Source of the DNA: Geodermatophilaceae bacterium URHA0031
GTDB taxonomy: Bacteria; Actinomycetota; Actinomycetes; Mycobacteriales; Geodermatophilaceae
Length of the DNA stretch: 64,000 bases
Assembly (NCBI GenBank): GCA_000620205.1
Contig: KK211089.1
Location: forward strand, 1 to 64,000
Reading direction: 5' to 3'
The position numbers and the translations under genes were made by a program. Positions 26,049 to 35,109 of the stretch are shown here, one piece after another. A model generated the notes under the pieces. The model did no database searches. It had not been told where the DNA came from and saw only the letters and a program-made list of their open reading frames with translations. Position 1 is the stretch's first letter. Each line of letters opens with the position of its first letter.

Positions 26049-27659
26049 GTGGCCACCGACGCCGCCACCGATCCGGACTTCCACGTCTTCGACACGACCC
26101 TGCGCGACGGCGCGCAACGCGAGGGGGTGAGCTGGTCGGTCGCCGACAAGCTCGCCGTCGCGCGGTTGCTCGACGAGATCGGCGTCGGCTACATCGAGGG
26201 CGGCTGGCCGGGTGCGCTGCCCAAGGACACCGAGTTCTTCGCGCGCGCCCGCACCGAGCTGCAGCTGCGGCACGCCCAGCTCGTCGCCTTCGGCGCCACC
26301 CGCAAGGCCGGCGTCCGCGTGGAGGAGGACCCGCAGGTCCGGGCGCTGCTCGACGCGGAGACCCCGGTGGTGTGCCTGGTCGCGAAGTCCGACGTCCGGC
26401 ACGTGCGCGAGGCGCTGCGGACCACGCTGGAGGAGAACCTGGCGATGGTCGCCGACACGGTCGCCTTCCTGGCCGGCCACGGACGGCGGGTCTTCGTCGA
26501 CTGCGAGCACTTCTTCGACGGCTACGCCGCCGACCGCGACTACGGCGTGCGGGTGCTGCAGACGGCGTTCGCGGCGGGTGCCGAGGTCGGGGTCATGTGC
26601 GACACCAACGGCGGCATGCTGCCGATGGGCGTGGGCCGGGTCGTCGCCGACGTCCGTGCCCGCACCAACGGGCGGCTGGGCATCCACTGCCAGGACGACA
26701 CCGGTTGCGCCGTGGCGAACTCGCTGGCCGCCGTGGAGGCCGGGGTCACCCACGTGCAGGGCACCGCCAACGGCTACGGGGAGCGTGCCGGGAACGCCGA
26801 CACGTTCGTCCTGATCGGCAACCTGGTCACCAAGATGGGGCTGCCGGTGGTGCCCGACGGGTGCCTGCCCGAGCTCAAGCGGGTCAGCCACGCGATCGCC
26901 GAGCTGGCCAACATCGCCCCCGACGACCACCAGCCCTTCGTGGGCGCCTCGGCCTTCGCGCACAAGGCCGGCCTGCACGCCAGTGCCATCAAGGTCAGCC
27001 CCGAGCTCTACAACCACCTCGACCCGGAGGTGGTCGGCAACGACATGCGCATCCTGGTCACCGAGATGGCCGGCCGGGCCTCGATCGAGCTCAAGGGCCG
27101 CGAGCTGGGGGTCGACCTCGCCGGTCAGGCCGACGCGATCGGCCGGGTCGTGGACCAGGTGAAGGTCCTCGAGGCCGACGGGTGGTCCTTCGAGGCCGCG
27201 GACGCCTCGTTCGAGCTGCTGCTGCGCGCCCAGCTGCCCGACGCCCCCGAACCGCTGTTCGAGCTGGAGAGCTACCGCAGCTCCGTGGAGCACTGGGGCA
27301 ACGGCGTGGTGATCAGCGAGGCGACGGTCAAGGTGCACGTGGACGGCCAGCGGATCATCAGCACCGGCGAGGGCAACGGCCCGGTCAACGCGCTGGACAA
27401 CGCCCTGCGGCAGGCGCTGGTCGGCCGATACCCGCAGCTGGCCGACGTCTCGCTGGCCGACTACAAGGTGCGCATCCTCGGCTGGACGGGCGGCACCAGC
27501 GCCACCACCCGGGTGCTCGTCGACAGCACCGACGGGGCGGGGGAGTGGACCACGGTCGGCGTCCACGACAACATCGTCGAGGCCTCCTGGCACGCCCTGG
27601 TCGACGCCATGACCTACGCGGTGCGGCACCGGCCAGGCTCGGTCAGCCGTACCGGCTGA
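26049..27659 (+). CDS. cimA: (R)-citramalate synthase
   Basis: Condenses pyruvate with acetyl-CoA to citramalate, the first step of the threonine-independent route to 2-oxobutyrate and isoleucine. 536 aa in the HMGL-like/DRE-TIM family: the active-site motif DTTLRDGAQREG is near residue 17, and IEGGWPGALPKDTEFF is characteristic of the citramalate-synthase (CimA/2-isopropylmalate-like) subgroup. The metal-binding His pair lies in SAFAHKAGLHASAI, and a C-terminal LeuA-type regulatory dimer domain starts near 410. Start GTG 26049 (MATDAATDPDFHVFDT) with GGGAG 5 nt upstream. Controlled by the upstream Ile-codon attenuator, in line with the inferred role. A 2-isopropylmalate synthase activity is the main alternative. 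Confidence 0.9.
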   Translation: MATDAATDPDFHVFDTTLRDGAQREGVSWSVADKLAVARLLDEIGVGYIEGGWPGALPKDTEFFARARTELQLRHAQLVAFGATRKAGVRVEEDPQVRALLDAETPVVCLVAKSDVRHVREALRTTLEENLAMVADTVAFLAGHGRRVFVDCEHFFDGYAADRDYGVRVLQTAFAAGAEVGVMCDTNGGMLPMGVGRVVADVRARTNGRLGIHCQDDTGCAVANSLAAVEAGVTHVQGTANGYGERAGNADTFVLIGNLVTKMGLPVVPDGCLPELKRVSHAIAELANIAPDDHQPFVGASAFAHKAGLHASAIKVSPELYNHLDPEVVGNDMRILVTEMAGRASIELKGRELGVDLAGQADAIGRVVDQVKVLEADGWSFEAADASFELLLRAQLPDAPEPLFELESYRSSVEHWGNGVVISEATVKVHVDGQRIISTGEGNGPVNALDNALRQALVGRYPQLADVSLADYKVRILGWTGGTSATTRVLVDSTDGAGEWTTVGVHDNIVEASWHALVDAMTYAVRHRPGSVSRTG

Positions 27660-27660
27660 C
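27642..27660. repeat. palindrome supplying both stop codons of convergent genes
   Basis: GTCAGCC-GTACC-GGCTGAC. The right arm carries the cimA TGA (27657-27659); the left arm, read on the minus strand, carries the TGA of the amidotransferase gene (27643-27645). The two genes overlap tail to tail by 17 nt. Confidence 0.7.
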
Positions 27661-28371
27661 GAAGGTGGCCAGCATCCGGCCCGGCTCGGTCACCACCGCG
27701 GCGGAGAGCGTGGCGACGAGCTGGTCCAGCTCGGCGGCCGGGAAGTAGCCGGCGTGCTGGTAGACCCGCACCCGCGCCACGACGCCGGCCACGTCGAGCT
27801 CGGGGTGGAACTGCGTCGCGTAGACGTTCTCCTTGACCCGGAACATCTGCACCGGGCACGCCGGCGACGACGCCAGCAGGACTGCGGACGGCGGCAGCGT
27901 GCGGCAGGCCTCCTTGTGGCCGACGAACGCGTCGAACCGCTCGGGGAGGCCGACCAGCAGCGGGTCGGCAGCGCCCTCGGGGGTCAGCGTGATCGGCACC
28001 GCGGACGCCGGTTCGCCGTACGTCCGGTCCACGACGGCGCCCTGGTGCACGCCGAGGGTCCCGACGCCGTAGCAGGCGCCGAAGAAGGGCAGGTCGCGCC
28101 CGACGATCTCGTCCAGCAACCCGGCCAGGTCCCGCTCGACGCGGCGCTGGACCGCGGACTTGGCCGAGGCCGGGTCGCTGGAGTTGAACGGACTGCCGCC
28201 GAGGAAGACCCCGGAGAAGTCGTCGAGCCGCAGCTCGGGCAGGGGCGCGGCCTCCAGCCGGATCTGCCGCAGCTGGTCGGCAGCCAGCCCGGTGCAGCGG
28301 AGGAACGCGTCGCGCTCGGCGTCGGTGGCGTCGTCCTCCGCGCGGGAGGACAGCAGCAGGAAGGGCCTCAC
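27643..28371 (-). CDS. class I glutamine amidotransferase-like protein
   Basis: 242 aa, GMP-synthase-like amidotransferase fold. The nucleophile elbow is FFGACYGVGTLG (Cys near residue 104), and the catalytic His-Glu is in YATQFHPELD. The N-terminus MRPFLLLSSRAEDDATDAE differs from the GuaA glutaminase domain, and no synthetase domain is present. It is thus a stand-alone member whose ammonia acceptor or substrate is unknown; many such proteins are annotated as glutamine amidotransferases without proof. It starts in a GTGA overlap with the VOC gene, forming a two-gene unit. Confidence 0.82.
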   Translation of the reverse strand: MRPFLLLSSRAEDDATDAERDAFLRCTGLAADQLRQIRLEAAPLPELRLDDFSGVFLGGSPFNSSDPASAKSAVQRRVERDLAGLLDEIVGRDLPFFGACYGVGTLGVHQGAVVDRTYGEPASAVPITLTPEGAADPLLVGLPERFDAFVGHKEACRTLPPSAVLLASSPACPVQMFRVKENVYATQFHPELDVAGVVARVRVYQHAGYFPAAELDQLVATLSAAVVTEPGRMLATFVSRYG

Positions 28372-28769
28372 CGTCCCGGCGCCGGGTCGACCCGGCTGCG
28401 GAGCAGGCAGAACTCGTTGCCCTCGGGGTCGGCGAGCACGTGCCAGGTCATGGTCTCGCTCACCGGTCCTTGGCCGACGTCGACCGGGGTCGCACCGAGG
28501 GCCAGCAGCCGCTGCAGCTCGGCGTCCTGGTCGCGGTCGGTGGCGTTGAGGTCCAGGTGCAGCCGGAGCTTGCCCGGGGTGGGCTCGGGCACCGGCGCGA
28601 ACAACATGGTCGGGATGACGCCCTTCGGCGCCTGCCCGGGCGGGCCGATCTCGATCGCGCCGTCGTCCTCGGTGCCGACCACCTCGTAGCCGAGCACCTC
28701 GGCCCACCAGGCGGCGAGCCCGGCCGGGTCGCGGCAGTCCAGGACGAGTTCGGTGATCCGGCTGGCCAT
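28368..28769 (-). CDS. VOC-superfamily (glyoxalase-like) protein
   Basis: 133 aa with one vicinal-oxygen-chelate module. The start MASRITELVLDCRDPAGLAAWWAEVLGYEVV and the end HVLADPEGNEFCLL match the glyoxalase-like domain found in many actinobacteria. The metal ligands of true glyoxalase I are not all evident, so no reaction is assigned. Divergent from the FAH-family gene with 54 nt between the starts, each having a -10 box close to its start codon. Coupled to the amidotransferase gene. Confidence 0.75.
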   Translation of the reverse strand: MASRITELVLDCRDPAGLAAWWAEVLGYEVVGTEDDGAIEIGPPGQAPKGVIPTMLFAPVPEPTPGKLRLHLDLNATDRDQDAELQRLLALGATPVDVGQGPVSETMTWHVLADPEGNEFCLLRSRVDPAPGR

Positions 28770-28775
28770 GGCCGC

Positions 28776-28781
28776 ACGGTA
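28776..28781 (-). promoter_or_regulatory. -10 box of leaderless promoter (VOC gene)
   Basis: On the minus strand TACCGT is followed by 6 nt and the ATG at 28769. Confidence 0.4.
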
Positions 28782-28810
28782 GCGACCGAGAGCACCCGCG
28801 CCACCCCGGC

Positions 28811-28816
28811 TAACCT
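28811..28816 (+). promoter_or_regulatory. -10 box of leaderless promoter (FAH-family gene)
   Basis: TAACCT, then 7 nt to the GTG at 28824. It is the same hexamer as at leuB. It should drive the FAH-gltX-CPBP unit. Confidence 0.5.
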
Positions 28817-28823
28817 CGGGCAC

Positions 28824-29636
28824 GTGCGCATCGTCCGCTTCGCCCACCCAGCCGGCATGTCCTTCGGGGTCCTCGACGGGGACGGCCAGGTCGCCCAGAT
28901 CGAGGGCCACCCCTTCGGCCAGATCTCCTTCACCGGTCAGCGGTACGCCGCCGCCGACGTCCGGCTGCTCTCCCCGATCCTGCCGAGCAAGGTCGTCGGC
29001 GTCGGGAAGAACTACGCCGAGCACGTCAAGGAGATGGCCACCGGTGACGCGCCGAAGGAGCCGCTGATCTTCCTCAAGCCCTCCACCTCGGTGATCGGGC
29101 CGGGTGACGCGATCCGCATCCCCGCCGGCAGCACCAACGTGCACCACGAGGTGGAGCTCGCCGTCGTCATCGGTGCCCGCGGCGCGCGCTCGGTCACCCC
29201 GGAGCAGGCGATGGCGAGCGTGTTCGGCTACACGATCGGCAACGACGTCTCCGAGCGGGACATGCAGAAGAGCGACGGCCAGTGGACCCGGGCCAAGGGC
29301 TTCGACTCCTTCTGCCCGCTGGGGCCGTGGATCGAGACCGACCTCGCCGGGCTGGGCAAGGACCCGGCCGACCTCGAGATCACCTGCCAGGTGGACGGCG
29401 AGCTGCGCCAGTCCGGCCGCACCAGCCAGCTGCTGTTCGGGCTGCCCACCCTGATCTCCTACATCTCCCAGGTCATGACGCTGCTGCCGGGGGACGTGGT
29501 GCTCACCGGCACCCCGTCCGGCGTCGGGCCGATCGCCCCCGGGCAGCGGGTCGAGTGCTCGATCGAGGGGCTGGGCACGCTCACCAACTCCGTCGCCGGC
29601 GCCGACCGGACCTCCACCGCGGGTGGCGACCGGTGA
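28824..29636 (+). CDS. fumarylacetoacetate hydrolase family protein
   Basis: 270 aa; an FAH-domain hydrolase/decarboxylase, divalent-metal dependent. The N-terminus [20 protein letters not shown] is the usual small cap domain. The catalytic part has [15 protein letters not shown], the metal ligands in [12 protein letters not shown] and the DVSERDMQK loop, and [13 protein letters not shown] near the C-terminus. The orthologue beside gltX in mycobacteria (Rv2993c, from memory) is annotated only as an FAH-family isomerase/hydrolase, so the substrate stays open. It overlaps gltX by GTGA, which suggests co-expression. Confidence 0.88.
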   Translation: MRIVRFAHPAGMSFGVLDGDGQVAQIEGHPFGQISFTGQRYAAADVRLLSPILPSKVVGVGKNYAEHVKEMATGDAPKEPLIFLKPSTSVIGPGDAIRIPAGSTNVHHEVELAVVIGARGARSVTPEQAMASVFGYTIGNDVSERDMQKSDGQWTRAKGFDSFCPLGPWIETDLAGLGKDPADLEITCQVDGELRQSGRTSQLLFGLPTLISYISQVMTLLPGDVVLTGTPSGVGPIAPGQRVECSIEGLGTLTNSVAGADRTSTAGGDR

Positions 29637-31126
29637 CGGCTCCGCAGGTCGAGCCGGGCGCCGTCCGGACCCGCTTCTGCCCCTCGCCGACCGGCATGGT
29701 GCACGTCGGGCTGCTGCGCACCGCGCTGTTCAACTGGGCGCACGCTCGGCACACCGGCGGGCAGCTGGTCTTCCGGATCGAGGACACCGACGCCTCTCGC
29801 GACTCCGAGGAGTCCTACCGGCACCTGCTGGACAGCCTGCACTGGCTGGGCATCGACTGGGACGAGGGCCCCGAGATCGGCGGCCCGCACGGGCCCTACC
29901 GGCAGTCGGAGCGGCACGAGGTCTACCGGGACGTCGCCGCCCGGCTGCTGGCGGCCGGTCACGCCTACGAGTCCTTCTCCACCAACGAAGAGGTCGACGC
30001 CCGGCGGCTCGCCGCCGGGCAGGACCCCAAGCTCGGCTACGACAACGCCGACCGCTACCTCACCGACGCGCAGAAGGCCGCGTTCCGGGACGAGGGGCGC
30101 CAGCCCGTGCTGCGGCTGCGGATGCCCGACGAGGCGCTCGGCTGGACCGACCTGGTCCGCGGCGAGGTGAGCTTCGCGGCGGGGTCGGTGCCGGACTTCG
30201 TGCTGGTCCGCGGCAACGGCGCCCCGCTGTACCCGTTCGTGAACCCGGTCGACGACGCCCTGATGGGCATCACCGACGTGCTGCGCGGCGAGGACCTGCT
30301 GCCCTCCACCCCGCGTCAGCTCGCGCTGTACGCGGCGCTCACCGACATCGGCGTCGCCGCCGGCACGCCGCGTTTCGGGCACCTGCCCTACGTGATGGGG
30401 GAGGGCACCAAGAAGCTGTCCAAGCGCGACCCGCAGGCGAACTTCGACGTCTACCCCGAGCGGGGCTTCCTGCCCGAGGGGCTGACCAACTACCTGGCGC
30501 TGCTGGGCTGGTCGATCGCCGAGGACCGGGACGTGTTCTCGCCCGCCGAGCTGGTCGAGGCCTTCGACGTCACCCGGGTGAGCGCCAACCCGGCCCGCTT
30601 CGACCTGAAGAAGGCCGAGGCGATCAACGCCACCCACCTGCGGGCGCTCCCGGTCGAGGAGTTCATCAGCCGGGTGACGCCCTACCTGGCCGGTGCCGGG
30701 CTGGTCGCCGACCCGCCCACCGCCGAGCAGGCCGCGGTGCTGGCGCAGATCGCCCCGCTGGCCCAGGAGCGGATGATCGTGCTGTCCGACGCCGTCGGGC
30801 TGCTCGGTTTCCTGTTCACCGAGGACGTCGAGATCGAGCCGGCCGCCGCCGAGAAGCAGCTCGGCGCCGGTGCCGGCGAGGTGCTCGACGCGGCCACCGC
30901 GGCGCTGCAGGCCCTGCCGGAGTGGACCACGCCGACCATCGAGACCGCGCTCAAGGACGCCCTCGTGGAGGGCCTGGGCCGCAAGCCGCGCCAGGCGTTC
31001 GGCCCGGTGCGGGTCGCGGTCAGCGGCCGCACGGTGTCGCCGCCGCTGTACGAGTCGATGGAGCTGCTCGGCCGCGAGCGCACGCTGACCCGGCTCGCGG
31101 CGGCCCGCGGGGCAGCGACCGGATGA
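29633..31126 (+). CDS. gltX: glutamyl-tRNA synthetase
   Basis: Charges tRNA-Glu, and in organisms using GatCAB also tRNA-Gln, with glutamate. 497 aa, class I. The HIGH-type motif reads [19 protein letters not shown] (His24) and the KMSKS-type motif reads KKLSKRD near residue 260. [14 protein letters not shown] and [17 protein letters not shown] are family hallmarks. No glutaminyl-tRNA synthetase is seen in the window, and gatA/gatB are present, so it is probably non-discriminating (inference). tRNA-Gln and two tRNA-Glu genes lie 1.3 kb downstream. Confidence 0.97.
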   Translation: MTAPQVEPGAVRTRFCPSPTGMVHVGLLRTALFNWAHARHTGGQLVFRIEDTDASRDSEESYRHLLDSLHWLGIDWDEGPEIGGPHGPYRQSERHEVYRDVAARLLAAGHAYESFSTNEEVDARRLAAGQDPKLGYDNADRYLTDAQKAAFRDEGRQPVLRLRMPDEALGWTDLVRGEVSFAAGSVPDFVLVRGNGAPLYPFVNPVDDALMGITDVLRGEDLLPSTPRQLALYAALTDIGVAAGTPRFGHLPYVMGEGTKKLSKRDPQANFDVYPERGFLPEGLTNYLALLGWSIAEDRDVFSPAELVEAFDVTRVSANPARFDLKKAEAINATHLRALPVEEFISRVTPYLAGAGLVADPPTAEQAAVLAQIAPLAQERMIVLSDAVGLLGFLFTEDVEIEPAAAEKQLGAGAGEVLDAATAALQALPEWTTPTIETALKDALVEGLGRKPRQAFGPVRVAVSGRTVSPPLYESMELLGRERTLTRLAAARGAATG

Positions 31127-32331
31127 CCGCGGGGGGCTGGGGCGCGCCGCCACCGGAGCAGCCGTACAGCGGTCCGCCGCCGACCGGCCGCTACGGCGCG
31201 CCGCCCCAGGTCCCCGTCGGTGTCCCCGGCCCGCCGTGGGGCCCGTCCTGGGGTCCCCCGCCGTCGGGGGTGCCCCCCTGGGGTGCGCCTCCCTGGGGTG
31301 CGCCGCCGCCCGGCCCGGCCCCTGGGCCCGCCCGGGCGATCACCCCCCCGGGCGCCCCGCCGTTCGACACCCCGCAGCCCTTCGCGCTGCTGATGCGCGC
31401 CCGGGACTGGGCGTGGTGGCGGCCCCTGCTGGGCCTGCTGCTGTTCTCCGTGCTCTACGTGGTCGCGGCCTTCGTGGTGTTCATCGTGTTCCTGGTCACC
31501 GGCGTGGTGCCCGACCTGGCGCTGCTCGACCTCACCGACGTCGCCGTCCTGCTGGTCACCAACCTCTCGCTGATCGTGGCCATCCCGATCGTCTGGGTGT
31601 GCTGGCTGGTCCCGCACGGGGTGGGCATCGGCTGGTCCTCCTCGGTGCTCGGCCGGCTGCGCTGGCGGCTGTTCGTGCCGGTGACCTGGCGGGCGCTGGC
31701 CACCCTCGGGGTGGCCGTGGCCCTCGGCCTGGTGATCGCGGTGCCGGCCACCGGGGTGGACGTCACCGGACCGGGCCCGTCGTTCGGCTGGATGCTGCTC
31801 GTGGTCCTCACCACGACGCCGCTGCAGGCCGCTGCCGAGGAGTACGTCTTCCGCGGGTACCTGAGCCAGACGATCGCCGGCTGGATCGGCCGCCCGGTGG
31901 TCGGGGCCGCGGTCGCCGGCGTGGTGTCGGCAGCACTGTTCTCCGCCGCCCACGCCCCACCGGACTTCCAGACCTTCCTCTACCGCTTCGCCATCGGGCT
32001 CGCGCTCTCCGCGGCGGTCTGGTTGACCGGCGGGCTGGAGGCCGCCATCGCGCTGCACGCCGTCAACAACGTGGTGGTGTTCCTGCTGGCCGGCGCGCTG
32101 GGCGACCGGGCGGCCGCCGCCGAGCCCGGTGGTGTGGTCGGCTGGGCCACCAGCCTGCTGGGCATCCTCGGCATGGCCGCGTTCGTCGTGTGGCTGGCCC
32201 GTTCCCGGCCGCAGCTGCGACCGGAGCTGCTCAGCCCGGCCATCGACCTGCGCCCGGCCCCGAGGCCCGTCGGCGGGCGCCCCGCGGGCCCGCAGGGCTG
32301 GGCGCCGGGCCCGCCGCCGGCCTGGGGATGA
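31123..32331 (+). CDS. CPBP-family intramembrane metalloprotease with Pro/Gly-rich N-terminus
   Basis: 402 aa, starting in an ATGA overlap with gltX. Residues 1-80 are low complexity, with repeated PPWGAP units. About eight hydrophobic helices follow. The CPBP (Abi/CAAX-protease) motifs are EEYVFRGYL (Glu239-Glu240, about 239-247), [12 protein letters not shown], and HAVNN, which provide the Glu/His/Asn catalytic set. Members cleave within or near membranes; the substrate is unknown. The C-terminal tail is again Pro-rich and probably cytoplasmic. Confidence 0.85.
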   Translation: MTAGGWGAPPPEQPYSGPPPTGRYGAPPQVPVGVPGPPWGPSWGPPPSGVPPWGAPPWGAPPPGPAPGPARAITPPGAPPFDTPQPFALLMRARDWAWWRPLLGLLLFSVLYVVAAFVVFIVFLVTGVVPDLALLDLTDVAVLLVTNLSLIVAIPIVWVCWLVPHGVGIGWSSSVLGRLRWRLFVPVTWRALATLGVAVALGLVIAVPATGVDVTGPGPSFGWMLLVVLTTTPLQAAAEEYVFRGYLSQTIAGWIGRPVVGAAVAGVVSAALFSAAHAPPDFQTFLYRFAIGLALSAAVWLTGGLEAAIALHAVNNVVVFLLAGALGDRAAAAEPGGVVGWATSLLGILGMAAFVVWLARSRPQLRPELLSPAIDLRPAPRPVGGRPAGPQGWAPGPPPAWG

Positions 32332-32413
32332 CGTGCGGGGGAGGGGGGTCCGCAGGGCCGCCCCGGGCATCAGGTACAGTTCTCTCCCGGCGCCGAAAGG
32401 TGCTGCACGGCCT

Positions 32414-32485
32414 TGGGGTATGGGGTAATTGGCAGCCCGACGGTTTCTGGTTCCGTTAGTCTAGGTTCGAGTCCTGGTACCCCAG
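32414..32485 (+). tRNA. tRNA-Gln (CTG)
   Basis: 72 nt. Acceptor stem TGGGGTA / TACCCCA, D-arm with AATTGG, anticodon loop TTCTGGT with CTG, T-arm with GGTTCGAGTCC, discriminator G. No encoded CCA. A TACAGT -10-like box lies at 32375-32380. It sits downstream of gltX, which probably charges it with glutamate for later amidation by GatCAB. Confidence 0.95.
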
Positions 32486-32552
32486 CGAGGAAGATCCACC
32501 TCCTCAGCACGACCGCACCACAGCACCACCGAGCACCACCAGCACTGCCTGG

Positions 32553-32625
32553 GGCCCCGTCGTCTAGCGGCCCAGGACGCCGCCCTCTCACGGCGGTAGC
32601 GAGGGTTCGAATCCCTTCGGGGCTA
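32553..32625 (+). tRNA. tRNA-Glu (CTC), copy 1
   Basis: 73 nt. Acceptor GGCCCCG / CGGGGCT with a G-U first pair, as in other actinobacterial tRNA-Glu. Anticodon stem CCGCC/GGCGG with loop CTCTCAC, T-arm GAGGGTTCGAATCCCTT, discriminator A. CCA is not encoded. Its sequence is identical to copy 2. Confidence 0.95.
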
Positions 32626-32634
32626 CACGAGACG

Positions 32635-32664
32635 GAGCTCCCGACCCACCCGGGTCGGGAGCTC
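32635..32664 (+). terminator. hairpin after tRNA-Glu copy 1
   Basis: Perfect 13-bp stem GAGCTCCCGACCC / GGGTCGGGAGCTC with a short loop, 9 nt after the tRNA. It suggests the first two tRNAs form one transcription unit. Confidence 0.7.
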
Positions 32665-32728
32665 TCGTCGTCTCCGGACCCCTCCGCGCGCCGCCCGGCG
32701 GCCCGTGCCAGAATCGACGACGCGACGA

Positions 32729-32801
32729 GGCCCCGTCGTCTAGCGGCCCAGGACGCCGCCCTCTCACGGCGGTAGCGAGGGTTCGAATCCCTTCGGGGCT
32801 A
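32729..32801 (+). tRNA. tRNA-Glu (CTC), copy 2
   Basis: Identical over all 73 nt to the copy at 32553, 103 nt downstream of its end. Flanking sequence is not conserved apart from a similar position of the terminator, which points to either a local duplication held by conversion or an old tandem pair. Confidence 0.95.
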
Positions 32802-32808
32802 CGCAGCC

Positions 32809-32843
32809 GAGCGCCCCCGACCCGATCCGGGTCGGGGGCGCTC
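32809..32843 (+). terminator. hairpin after tRNA-Glu copy 2
   Basis: Perfect 15-bp stem GAGCGCCCCCGACCC / GGGTCGGGGGCGCTC with a 5-nt loop, 8 nt after the tRNA. The following ~180 nt to 33027 hold no gene; GGAGG at 33016-33020 belongs to the symporter. Confidence 0.75.
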
Positions 32844-33027
32844 GTGTCTCCGGTCACCCTGCGTCCTCCGTTGCAGTGACCAACAAGATGTGGCTGCCGG
32901 ACGCTGGTGTTAGCGTTCCGTCGCTGATCAACACGCCGCACCACCGTGCCCCGTCTGACGGCTGACAAGCGGTCCCAGTTCCCCCCATGCTGGGGCGCCC
33001 GATCCTCGAGCACCCGGAGGTAGACCG

Positions 33028-34725
33028 GTGGTCCTCGCAGCGGACGACACCCTGCGGCTCGACGCCAACGCCGTCGACTACACGCTCGTCGTCGCCTACT
33101 TCGCCGTCGTCCTGCTCATCGGCCTGGCCGCCCGCCGCCGGGTGTCCGACAGCCTCGACTTCTTCCTGTCCGGCCGCTCGCTGCCCGCGTGGGTGACCGG
33201 CCTGGCCTTCATCTCGGCCAACCTCGGTGCTGTCGAGATCATCGGCATGTCGGCCAACGGCGCCCAGTTCGGCATGGCGACGTTCCACTACTTCTGGATC
33301 GGCGCCGTCCCCGCGATGCTCTTCCTGGGCATCGTGATGATGCCCTTCTACTACGGCTCCAAGGTGCGCAGCGTCCCGGAGTTCATGCGCCGCCGGTTCG
33401 GCACCGGCGCCCACCTGGTGAATGCGCTGAGCTTCGCGCTGGCCCAGCTGCTGATCGCCGGCATCAACCTGTACCTGCTGGCCACCGTCGTGAACGCGCT
33501 GCTGGGCTGGCCGTTGTGGCTGGGGCTGCTCGTCGCCGCGGCGATCGTGCTCAGCTACATCACCCTGGGCGGGCTGTCGGCGGCGATCTACAACGAGGTC
33601 CTGCAGTTCTTCGTCATCGTCGCCGCGCTGCTGCCGCTGACGCTGATCGGCCTGCACCGGGTCGGCGGCATCGGCGGCCTGGTCGACAAGATCGAGGCCA
33701 CCACCGGCGGGGACGAGCAGCTGCGGTCCTGGCCCGGCACCGGCCTGTCGGCGATCGACAACCCGGTGCTGTCGGTCATCGGCATCGTGTTCGGCCTGGG
33801 CTTCGTGCTCTCCTTCGGCTACTGGACCACGAACTTCGTCGAGGTGCAGCGGGCGATGGCGACCAAGTCGCTGTCCGCGGCACGCAGCACACCGATCATC
33901 GGGTCGTTCCCGAAGATGTTCGTCCCGTTCATCGTCATCGTCCCGGGCATGATCGCCGCGGTGCTCATCCCGGCGATCAGCGAGCCCAAGGCCTCCGGCG
34001 GCACGGTCGACTACAACAACTCGATCCTGATGCTGATGGAGACCGTGCTGCCCAACGGCCTGCTCGGGGTGGCAATCGCCGGTCTGCTGGCCGCGTTCAT
34101 GGCCGGCATGGCAGCGAACATCTCCGCCTTCAACACCGTCTTCAGCTACGACCTGTGGCAGCAGTACGTCAAGAAGGACCGGCCCGACGGGTACTACCTC
34201 ATGGTCGGCCGGCTGGCCACGGTCGGTGCCACGGTGCTCGCGATCTTCACCGCGATCATCGCCTCGGGCTACAGCAACCTGATGGACTACCTGCAGACGC
34301 TGTTCGGCTTCTTCAACGCCCCGCTGTTCGCCACGTTCATCCTCGGCATGTTCTGGAAGAAGATGACCCCGACGGCCGGCTGGGTGGGCCTGGTGTCCGG
34401 CACCCTCGCCGCCGTCGCCGTCGCGTTCCTGAGCGAGGACGCCTTCGGCTCGGCGTCCATCGGGGTCCTCGGGCTCAGCGGCCAGGGCGCCAGCTTCGTC
34501 GCCGCCGGTGCCGCCTTCGTCGTCGACATCGCCGTGAGCGTGGTGGTCACCATGGTGACCGCGCCCAAACCGGTCTCCGAGCTCGTCGGGTTGGTCTACT
34601 CCGAGACCCCGAAGGAGCTGCGCACCGACCCGGAGGCGCACCTGCTGCCCTGGTACCAGTCGCCCACCAAGCTGGCCGGCATCTCCCTGGTGCTCGTCAT
34701 CATCCTGAACGTGATCTTCCGCTGA
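33028..34725 (+). CDS. sodium:solute symporter (SSS family)
   Basis: 565 aa, predicted inner-membrane Na+-coupled importer with about 13-14 helices. The start GTG 33028 has GGAGG 7 nt upstream. Family marks include FFLSGRSLPAWVTGLAFIS near residue 45, GMSANGAQFGMATFHY, YITLGGLSAAIYNEVLQFF, GYWTTNFVEVQRAMATKS, and GLLAAFMAGMAANISAFNT in the C-terminal half. The closest resemblance by eye is to the sugar-type (SGLT-like) members, but the solute cannot be assigned. A 113-aa membrane protein follows 31 nt downstream and may be a partner. Confidence 0.9.
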   Translation: MVLAADDTLRLDANAVDYTLVVAYFAVVLLIGLAARRRVSDSLDFFLSGRSLPAWVTGLAFISANLGAVEIIGMSANGAQFGMATFHYFWIGAVPAMLFLGIVMMPFYYGSKVRSVPEFMRRRFGTGAHLVNALSFALAQLLIAGINLYLLATVVNALLGWPLWLGLLVAAAIVLSYITLGGLSAAIYNEVLQFFVIVAALLPLTLIGLHRVGGIGGLVDKIEATTGGDEQLRSWPGTGLSAIDNPVLSVIGIVFGLGFVLSFGYWTTNFVEVQRAMATKSLSAARSTPIIGSFPKMFVPFIVIVPGMIAAVLIPAISEPKASGGTVDYNNSILMLMETVLPNGLLGVAIAGLLAAFMAGMAANISAFNTVFSYDLWQQYVKKDRPDGYYLMVGRLATVGATVLAIFTAIIASGYSNLMDYLQTLFGFFNAPLFATFILGMFWKKMTPTAGWVGLVSGTLAAVAVAFLSEDAFGSASIGVLGLSGQGASFVAAGAAFVVDIAVSVVVTMVTAPKPVSELVGLVYSETPKELRTDPEAHLLPWYQSPTKLAGISLVLVIILNVIFR

Positions 34726-34756
34726 CCGTCGCCAGCGTCCCCGAGAGGAGCAGGGC

Positions 34757-35098
34757 ATGAGCACCGCACACGGACAGGCCGGCGCGGACAGGCCGGAGTC
34801 GGGCACCTCGACCCAGAAGCACACCGCGGGCGCCTACGACGTGCGCACCGTCATCTCCGGGCTGATCGGCTTCTACGGCATCGTGCTGACGATCATGGGC
34901 CTGGTCGCCGACAACGCCGACGACAGGGCGAAGACCGGCGACTGGAACGCGAACCTGTGGGCCGGGATCGTCATGATCGTCATCGCCGTGGCGTTCGCCC
35001 TGTGGCTGTTCCTGCGGCCGGTCGTCGTGGACCCCGTGGCCCTGGAGAAGGAGAAGAGCGAGGGCACCAGCGACGGCTCGGACGTCACCCCGCACTGA
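34757..35098 (+). CDS. small membrane protein linked to the symporter
   Basis: 113 aa; ATG with GAGAGGAG upstream. Polar N-terminus (MSTAHGQAGADRPESGTSTQ), two hydrophobic segments (TVISGLIGFYGIVLTIMGLV at ~34-53 and LWAGIVMIVIAVAFALWLFL at ~68-88) and a charged tail. Small two-helix proteins of this kind often follow SSS transporters in actinobacteria; a role as accessory subunit is inferred from position only. Convergent with the molybdopterin oxidoreductase, with an 11-nt gap. Confidence 0.7.
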   Translation: MSTAHGQAGADRPESGTSTQKHTAGAYDVRTVISGLIGFYGIVLTIMGLVADNADDRAKTGDWNANLWAGIVMIVIAVAFALWLFLRPVVVDPVALEKEKSEGTSDGSDVTPH

Positions 35099-35109
35099 CG
35101 GCGCCGGCC

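Noticed and set aside
32414..32801. tRNA cluster as an integration site of a mobile element
   Set aside because: No integrase, no repeated tRNA 3' fragment and no change in composition nearby; the second tRNA-Glu is full length.
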